Positions 4,925 through 10,027 of a stretch of DNA of 10,027 bases are shown here, in pieces (within the stretch, counting starts at the first letter, position 1; every line of letters begins with the position of its first letter). The notes under the pieces were generated by a model. It ran no database searches and had not been told where the DNA came from. It saw nothing but the letters and a program-made list of their open reading frames with translations. The stretch lies in NCBI GenBank assembly GCA_002393705.1, contig DGTH01000076.1, positions 8,165 to 18,191 of the forward strand. Reading direction: 5' to 3'. Both the position numbers and the translations under genes were made by a program. This stretch comes from Prevotella sp. UBA4341. Lineage in GTDB: Bacteria; Bacteroidota; Bacteroidia; Bacteroidales; Bacteroidaceae.

Positions 4925-6664
4925 TTATAGCTTTAGACCCAGGACGTTCTCTACATAAGTAACGAAGGACCGATTGACTAAGCGTATGCCTCCCGGGGTA
5001 GGATAATGGCCTGTAAAATACCAGTCGCCGGGATGCTGCGGACAAGCCCTGTGAAGCCCCTCAATGCTCTGAAACACCAGTTCAACGGGCGACTGCATTC
5101 CCTCAGGCCGAAGTATTCCGACTATCTTACAATTGATTTCGTCAACGGTAAACGGGGCATAGAGGCGGCGCACGTGATTCTGGCCCATGGGGTCACACTT
5201 GCACGCCTGATACACGTCGGTTATGAGCTGCTGCATGTTGCGCTCCCGAATAAGGGCAATGGCTGCACGGAAAGCGCAAAGCTCTTCAAGATGAGCCATG
5301 TCAATACCGTAGAAGTCGGGGTAGCGAATCTGGGGAGAGGAGCTGACCATGACAATCTTCCTGGGGTGCAGACGATCCAGTATTTTAAAGATGCTCTCGC
5401 GGAGCGTCGTACCGCGTACAATGCTGTCGTCGATGATGACAAGGTTGTCCTCGTAAGGCCGAAGCGAGCCATAGGTGATGTCATAGACATGGGACGCCAG
5501 GTCGTTACGTGCCGCGCCTCCGGTGATGAAGGTGCGCAGCTTGATGTCCTTCCACGCCACCTTCTCCATGCGCACCTCGTGGTGTTGACGGCGGAAGCCC
5601 TCCATCATGCCATAGAAAGCCACTTCGGCCGTATTCGGAATGTAGGAGAACACGGTGTTCTCCAGGTCGTAGGCCACAGCCTTCTCTACCTGGCTGACCA
5701 GCTGCTCGCCCAGCGTTTTGCGTTCCCGGTAGATGGCGGCATCGCTGCCCCGGCTGAAGTAAATGCGCTCGAAGGAGCAGGCAGACCAGGTCTGGGCAGG
5801 CTGAACGGGAAGGGAGCATACACTGCCGTCGCGGTGAACAACCAGCGACTGCCCCGGCTGCAGTTCCTGAATGCAGCAAGTGGAAAGGTTAAACGTCGTC
5901 TGCAGCACAGGGCGTTCGCTGGCAATGGCCACTATTTCGTCGTCTTGGTAATAGAAGGCAGGACGTATGCCCCACGGGTCGCGCACGGCAAACATCTCGC
6001 CGGAACCGGTCAGTCCACACATGACGTAACCGCCATCGTAGGCAGACAGCGTAGAGCGCAGCACCCGGCCCATGTCAAGATGCTCCTCTATGTAGCGCGT
6101 AATGGACAGCCCCTTGAGCCCCAGCAGCTTGGCTGCCTCGTAGTTGCGCTCCACCTCACGGTCTAAGCGGTGGCCCATCAGTTCGAGCGTGATGTAGGAG
6201 TCGCTATAGATGCGTGGAGACTGGCCCTGCTCCACCATGGTCTGAAAGATTTCGTCGATGTTGGTCAAGTTGAAGTTGCCACACAGACAGAGGTTCTTGG
6301 CCCGCCAGTTGTTTCTTCTGAGAAATGGGTGGACGTACTGCAACCCACTCTTGCCGGTCGTAGAATAACGCAGGTGGCCCATATAGAGTTCTCCGCCCAT
6401 TTCACGCCTGACGCGCGAGAATATCTCCGTGATGGCATCCTTACCCTCAGCCCTCTCTCGGAACATGTACTCCGTGCCCGGTTCATTGTTCAGGTTGACG
6501 GTGGCAAAACCGGCTCCCTCCTGCCCACGGTTATGCTGTTTCTCCATCATCAGATAGAGCTGATTAAAGCCGTAGGCCCACGTGCCGTACTTCTGCTCGT
6601 AGTACGACAGGGGCTTCAACAGGCGAATCATCGCCACACCGCACTCATGCTTCAACAGTTCCAT
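4925..6664 (-). CDS. PurF-like class II glutamine amidotransferase with phosphoribosyltransferase domain
   Basis: 579 residues from ATG 6664 (MELLKHECG). A GTG at 6670 would add two residues, but the ATG fits the relatives I recall and puts Cys8 in the HECGVA nucleophile position. The N-terminal glutaminase half has HNRGQEGAG (44-52), HLRYSTTG (97-104), CGNFNLTN (128-135) and RDPWGIRP (228-235). The second half has the PRPP-binding loop IIDDSIVRGTT (410-420) and YGIDM (452-456), as in amidophosphoribosyltransferase, the first enzyme of purine synthesis (PRPP plus glutamine to phosphoribosylamine). It is longer than classical PurF (about 470-505 aa) and has an additional carboxy-terminal region (about 500-579). 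Where PurF has NGN in the oxyanion region, this protein has NFN. It may be a Bacteroidetes-specific paralogue rather than the housekeeping PurF. It overlaps pyrG by 20 bp, implying translational coupling. Confidence 0.85.
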   Translation of the reverse strand: MELLKHECGVAMIRLLKPLSYYEQKYGTWAYGFNQLYLMMEKQHNRGQEGAGFATVNLNNEPGTEYMFRERAEGKDAITEIFSRVRREMGGELYMGHLRYSTTGKSGLQYVHPFLRRNNWRAKNLCLCGNFNLTNIDEIFQTMVEQGQSPRIYSDSYITLELMGHRLDREVERNYEAAKLLGLKGLSITRYIEEHLDMGRVLRSTLSAYDGGYVMCGLTGSGEMFAVRDPWGIRPAFYYQDDEIVAIASERPVLQTTFNLSTCCIQELQPGQSLVVHRDGSVCSLPVQPAQTWSACSFERIYFSRGSDAAIYRERKTLGEQLVSQVEKAVAYDLENTVFSYIPNTAEVAFYGMMEGFRRQHHEVRMEKVAWKDIKLRTFITGGAARNDLASHVYDITYGSLRPYEDNLVIIDDSIVRGTTLRESIFKILDRLHPRKIVMVSSSPQIRYPDFYGIDMAHLEELCAFRAAIALIRERNMQQLITDVYQACKCDPMGQNHVRRLYAPFTVDEINCKIVGILRPEGMQSPVELVFQSIEGLHRACPQHPGDWYFTGHYPTPGGIRLVNRSFVTYVENVLGLKL

Positions 6665-8276
6665 TGGCACAGGTCTTTACGAAGTCCATGAACAAGGGGT
6701 GTGGGTGAAGCACCGTCGAGGAGTACTCGGGGTGGAACTGGGTGCCTATGTACCAGCGCAGGGTGGGTATCTCGACAATCTCTACCAGGTCGGCAGCAGG
6801 ATTAGTGCCTGTGCAGTGCATGCCTGCAGCATCGAAAACCGGACGATAGGCATTGTTGAACTCATAGCGATGGCGGTGACGCTCGCACACCGTCGAGCGC
6901 CTTGCGGTTTTGTCGCAAGGGTTATAGGCCGCGTCAGCCCGGCTGCCTTCCGCAAGCTGACACTCGTAAGCCCCCAGACGCATGGTGCCGCCCATGTTGG
7001 TGATGTTCTTTTGCTCCTCCATCATGTCTATGACGGGGTGCGCCGTAGCCGCGTTCATCTCGGTGCTGTTGGCATCCTGGAATCCCAGCACGTTGCGTGC
7101 AAACTCAATGACCATCATCTGCATGCCCAGGCAAATGCCGAATGTGGGCACGTCGTGCGTACGGCAGTATTCAGCGGCGATGATCTTTCCCTCTATGCCC
7201 CGTTGTCCGAAACCAGGGCAGATGACGACACCGGCAAGTCCTGACAGCTGGTCTTCGACGGTCTCGGAGGTGATGTATTCGCTGTTGATGAAGGTTATTT
7301 CCACCTTACGGTCATTGTAGGTTCCGGCATGTGCTAAGCTCTCGCGTATGCTCTTGTAGGCATCTTGCAGTTCGTACTTGCCCACCAGCCCGATGGTGAC
7401 AGTCTTCCGGGCACGCTTGCGGCGCGCCAGAAAGCCGCGCCACGCATCCAGGTCGGGGGGTGCTGAGTCTGGCTCGACGCCCATCTTCCTGAGGCATATC
7501 GTGTCGAGCCCTTGGCTGAGCATGTTGAGCGGAACCTCATAGATGCTGGGCAGGTCCTGACTCTGGATGACCGCCTCTACATCGACATTGCAGAAGTGGG
7601 CCACCTTGGCCCGCAGCTCCACGCCCAACTCGTGTTCAGAGCGCAGCACCAGCACCTCAGGCTGAATGCCCAGCCCCTGCAACTGCTTCACGCTGGTCTG
7701 CGTAGGCTTGGTCTTAAGTTCGCCGGCAGCTGCCAAGTAGGGTACGTAGGTCAGATGGACACTCAGCGCACGCCCCTGGCCTAACTCCCACCTCAACTGT
7801 CGTATGGCCTCCAGGAAAGGCTGGCTCTCTATGTCGCCTATCGTACCGCCTATCTCGGTAATGATAAAGTCAAAGTCGCCCTCGCGCTTCGTCATCCGGC
7901 GTTTTATCTCGTCGGTAATGTGGGGCACCACCTGAATGGTCTTGCCCAAATAGTCGCCGCGACGCTCGCGCTCGATGACGCTGAGATAGATGCGCCCCGT
8001 AGTGACAGAGTTGTCGCGGGTTGTCTCAATACCCGTGAAGCGCTCGTAGTGGCCCAGGTCGAGGTCGGTCTCCATGCCGTCGGCCGTGACGTAGCACTCG
8101 CCGTGCTCGTAGGGATTGAGCGTGCCCGGGTCAATGTTGATGTAGGGGTCGAACTTCTGAATCGTAATACGGTAGCCCCGTGCCTGCAAGAGCTTTCCCA
8201 GCGATGCTGAGATGATGCCCTTGCCGAGCGACGAGGCTACTCCACCTGTAATAAAAATGTACTTTGTCTGCATCAT
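6645..8276 (-). CDS. pyrG: CTP synthase (glutamine-hydrolysing)
   Basis: 543 residues, the usual family length. It makes CTP from UTP, ATP and glutamine (or ammonia) in the cytoplasm. The synthetase domain begins KYIFITGGVASSLGKG (5-20; P-loop) and contains DPYINIDPGTLNP (43-55), GHYERF and EIGGTIGDIES (141-151). The class I glutaminase domain has PGFGQRG (354-360), nucleophile Cys382 in GICLGMQ, and His515/Glu517 in QFHPEYSS. ATGs at 8276 and 8273 are both possible. Odd feature: between YN (451-452) and ERHRHRYEFN, a segment of 12 residues replaces the 5 I recall in E. coli PyrG. The extra seven (PCDKTAR, 453-459) are encoded by a perfect 21-bp hairpin. The start lies 1 bp after the torF stop, and the 3' end overlaps the PurF-like gene, so these genes are surely cotranscribed. 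Confidence 0.97.
   Translation of the reverse strand: MMQTKYIFITGGVASSLGKGIISASLGKLLQARGYRITIQKFDPYINIDPGTLNPYEHGECYVTADGMETDLDLGHYERFTGIETTRDNSVTTGRIYLSVIERERRGDYLGKTIQVVPHITDEIKRRMTKREGDFDFIITEIGGTIGDIESQPFLEAIRQLRWELGQGRALSVHLTYVPYLAAAGELKTKPTQTSVKQLQGLGIQPEVLVLRSEHELGVELRAKVAHFCNVDVEAVIQSQDLPSIYEVPLNMLSQGLDTICLRKMGVEPDSAPPDLDAWRGFLARRKRARKTVTIGLVGKYELQDAYKSIRESLAHAGTYNDRKVEITFINSEYITSETVEDQLSGLAGVVICPGFGQRGIEGKIIAAEYCRTHDVPTFGICLGMQMMVIEFARNVLGFQDANSTEMNAATAHPVIDMMEEQKNITNMGGTMRLGAYECQLAEGSRADAAYNPCDKTARRSTVCERHRHRYEFNNAYRPVFDAAGMHCTGTNPAADLVEIVEIPTLRWYIGTQFHPEYSSTVLHPHPLFMDFVKTCANGTVEA
6900..6920. repeat. 21-bp perfect hairpin insertion in pyrG
   Basis: Stem CCTTGCG (6900-6906), 7-nt loop GTTTTGT, stem CGCAAGG (6914-6920). 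It occupies exactly codons 453-459 of pyrG, in phase, at a place where E. coli PyrG (from memory) has no counterpart residues. Only one copy is present in this window, so the term repeat element is inference. Confidence 0.7.
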
Positions 8277-8277
8277 A

Positions 8278-8982
8278 TTAGGGTTGTAGTGTAAATCCGA
8301 ACACCAAGTAGGCCTTCTCAGAACAAGGGTTGGCCGCCACCTGTCCGAAAACGGGAACGCTGAAGGAGTCAGTAATGTGTATGTCCTTGGTGGCCTTCAG
8401 CGACAGGTTTGTCACAGCAAATCCCGTCGTGTCATAGTAACTGGTGGCATAAGGAACGACGCCCACCTGGGCTGACCAGTCAATACTGGCAAGACGAAAG
8501 GGTACAGCCACTTCAGCATAGCTGCTGTAAGCACGCTTTCCGCCGCTGCCTACGCCGTCATTCCCCGCAAAGTTGGTAAACCACGTGGCGCTCAACGGGC
8601 CAAAGTCGTAGCCGGCAAAGGCTTCGAAAACATGGTTCGTACTGTGGGCATTATACATGAAGTAGCGGTTCTGCGAATCGAGTCCACTGCTGAACCAATA
8701 GTCTGTAACGCCCAGCGTCAACCCGCCTGTGCTGTAGCTAAGGGTGAGGTCGAATTCCTTGGTGTCTTCTGCGTTTGACAGTCCGACGCTTCCCCAGGCC
8801 GAGAGCGAGAGTCCCCGGTAAGCCACGCCTAACGTAGGCTGTAACGACACGTCGCCACAATTCTGGCCACGCCAGTAGTACGTCGTCACAACATCGGTAG
8901 CAACTGTGCCTTCCAGCTTATCCTGAGCAAAGACCATGCTGCTAAACAGCAGGCATAGAAACGAAGACAATATCTTTTTCAT
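8278..8982 (-). CDS. TorF-family putative outer-membrane porin-like protein
   Basis: 234 residues with a clear signal peptide (MKKILSSFLCLLFSS, cleavage after Ala19 in VFA|QD). The mature part shows alternating hydrophobic/polar strands rich in Tyr, Trp, Gly and Ser. Examples are TTYYWRGQNCGDVSLQPTLG near the start, the typical opening of TorF-family proteins, then SLSAWGSVGLS, LTLGVTDYWF, AFAGYDFG and a terminal AYLVFGFTLQP strand, consistent with a small outer-membrane beta-barrel. The family is often seen next to ammonium transporter and P-II genes in Bacteroidetes, suggesting a role in nitrogen-source passage across the outer membrane; this is inference, as the biochemical function is not established. 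It begins 25 bp after the amt stop, and its own stop is 1 bp from the pyrG start. A GA-rich AGAAGG lies directly before the ATG. Confidence 0.82.
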   Translation of the reverse strand: MKKILSSFLCLLFSSMVFAQDKLEGTVATDVVTTYYWRGQNCGDVSLQPTLGVAYRGLSLSAWGSVGLSNAEDTKEFDLTLSYSTGGLTLGVTDYWFSSGLDSQNRYFMYNAHSTNHVFEAFAGYDFGPLSATWFTNFAGNDGVGSGGKRAYSSYAEVAVPFRLASIDWSAQVGVVPYATSYYDTTGFAVTNLSLKATKDIHITDSFSVPVFGQVAANPCSEKAYLVFGFTLQP

Positions 8983-9007
8983 ACCTTCTAACTATTTTAC
9001 CTATCCT

Positions 9008-10027
9008 TTAATTATAACAACTTTCTCCATGCTCGTAGATGTCGAGCCCCTCCTCCTCAATGCGCGCATCGACTCGCAGACCATGCAACTTCTTGATACC
9101 AAAGAAGAGAACAACGCCACAGCCTGCGGCCCAGAGGTCAATGACCAAGACGCCAAACAGCTCGGCTCCGAAGAAGCCCCATCCGTGGCCATAGAGCGCA
9201 CCATTGCTGGTAGAGAGCAAGCCCGTCAGCAGCGTGCCGAGAATACCACACACGCCGTGCACAGACGAAGCACCCACAGGGTCGTCTATGTGCAGCCTGT
9301 GATCAATGAACTCAATGGCATACACCAAGACGATGCCGCAAAGAAGACCTATGACAACAGCCCCGAGAGGCGATACAAGGTCGCAACCGGCCGTAATGCC
9401 CACCAGCCCCGCCAGCACGCCGTTAAGCGTCAGCGAGAGCGAAGGCTTGCCATACTTGAAATAGGTGACGAACATGGTGGCCGTACCACCTGCCACGGCA
9501 GCCAGGTTGGTAGTGAGAAACACATGGCTGATGGCCACGCGGTTTACTTCGCCCGAAGCAGCCAACTGTGAGCCAGGGTTAAAGCCGAACCAGCCTAACC
9601 AGAGGATGAATACGCCAAGGGCAGCCATGGCCAGATTATGACCGGGAATGGCCCGGCTCTTGCCGTCGTTACCATACTTTCCAAGACGCGGGCCAAGGGC
9701 TAAGGCACCCACAAAGGCCAGCACACCGCCCACGCTATGAACAATGGCCGAACCCGCAAAGTCGTGAAACACGTCGCCAAAGGTCTGCATCATGAACGAA
9801 TCCTCAGCAACATTCGACAACCATCCCCCACCCCACGTCCAGTGACCTTCTACCGGGTAGATGAGCAACGAAATGACGGCGCTATATACAAGATACATAG
9901 AGAACTTGGTACGTTCAGCCATGGCACCACTCACAATGGTGGCACTGGTGGCACAAAAGACTGTTTCGAACATTAAGAAGCCCTCGACAGGCAGTTCACC
10001 CTTATAGAAAGAGAGGTCGCCCCAGTT
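9008..10027 (-). CDS. amt: Ammonium transporter Amt (5' end beyond the window)
   Basis: The visible part is 340 codons including the stop (339 residues), with the amino end cut by the right edge. The frame continues unbroken upstream of the internal Met at 9973 (NWGDLSFYKG), so that Met is not the start. Inner-membrane ammonium channel: FETVFCATSATIVSGAMAER is the conserved Amt segment. DFAGSAIVHSVGG carries the first pore histidine, with the conserved Asp eight residues before it. GWFGFNPGS is family-typical, and DPVGASSVHGVCGILGTLLTG carries the second pore histidine. The cytoplasmic tail ends GLDIYEHGESCYN, the conserved element that in homologues contacts the P-II protein GlnK. A glnK/glnB gene is a plausible neighbour just outside the window, but it is not visible. 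It is the first visible gene of the nitrogen cluster. Confidence 0.96.
   Translation of the reverse strand, partial: NWGDLSFYKGELPVEGFLMFETVFCATSATIVSGAMAERTKFSMYLVYSAVISLLIYPVEGHWTWGGGWLSNVAEDSFMMQTFGDVFHDFAGSAIVHSVGGVLAFVGALALGPRLGKYGNDGKSRAIPGHNLAMAALGVFILWLGWFGFNPGSQLAASGEVNRVAISHVFLTTNLAAVAGGTATMFVTYFKYGKPSLSLTLNGVLAGLVGITAGCDLVSPLGAVVIGLLCGIVLVYAIEFIDHRLHIDDPVGASSVHGVCGILGTLLTGLLSTSNGALYGHGWGFFGAELFGVLVIDLWAAGCGVVLFFGIKKLHGLRVDARIEEEGLDIYEHGESCYN

Noticed and set aside
5006..6166. 386-residue plus-strand frame opposite the PurF-like gene
   Set aside because: Same reason: antisense shadow with no family resemblance.
9971..9973. Start codon of amt at this internal Met
   Set aside because: Conserved Amt-like sequence continues in frame upstream to the window edge, so the true start is outside.

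Overview
The window looks like a chromosomal segment of a GC-rich member of the Bacteroidales, most likely Prevotellaceae. Four things point there: a GH97 glycosidase with a Sus-type secretory leader; AT-rich intergenic DNA with TAnnTTTG (-7 type) boxes; an ammonium transporter next to a TorF-family outer-membrane protein; and simple dispersed repeats that I recall as typical of this phylum. The assignment rests on protein and motif recognition only; no 16S or ribosomal protein gene is present.

Layout. Positions 1-1081 (minus) hold the 5' part of an MFS-type membrane transporter that runs off the left edge. It is an unbroken reading frame although two families of simple repeats sit inside it at four places. 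A short divergent promoter region (about 1082-1191) separates it from a secreted GH97 glycoside hydrolase (1192-3141, plus), probably a retaining alpha-galactosidase. The GH97 gene converges on, and overlaps by 7 bp, the end of a long minus-strand gene train. In transcription order, from the right edge, this is amt (partial, 10027-9008), torF (8982-8278), pyrG (8276-6645), a PurF-like class II glutamine amidotransferase/phosphoribosyltransferase (6664-4925) and asnB (4823-3135). Spacings are 25 bp, 1 bp, a 20-bp overlap and 101 bp, so at least the first four genes look like one operon.

Function. The minus-strand train is a nitrogen-assimilation set: an ammonium channel, a putative outer-membrane channel, and three enzymes that use the amide nitrogen of glutamine (CTP synthase, the PurF-like protein, asparagine synthetase B). 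GH97 and the MFS transporter form an unrelated divergent pair, possibly for sugar use.

The most unusual signal is repeat biology. A GC-rich heptamer (CGAGGTA)n, a GC-rich 21-bp hairpin element, an AT-rich heptamer (ATTTACG/ATTTTCG)n and a different 21-bp palindrome are scattered through the window. Several lie inside conserved protein genes without breaking the frame. In asnB exactly three heptamers (21 bp) encode seven codons in phase. In pyrG a 21-bp perfect hairpin corresponds to exactly seven extra residues relative to E. coli PyrG as I remember it. The MFS gene carries a 5' heptamer array, two hairpin elements and an approximately 250-bp heptamer array between its two halves. This suggests small repeat elements that spread in frame-neutral 21-bp quanta and are tolerated in surface loops, somewhat like the Rickettsia palindromic elements.
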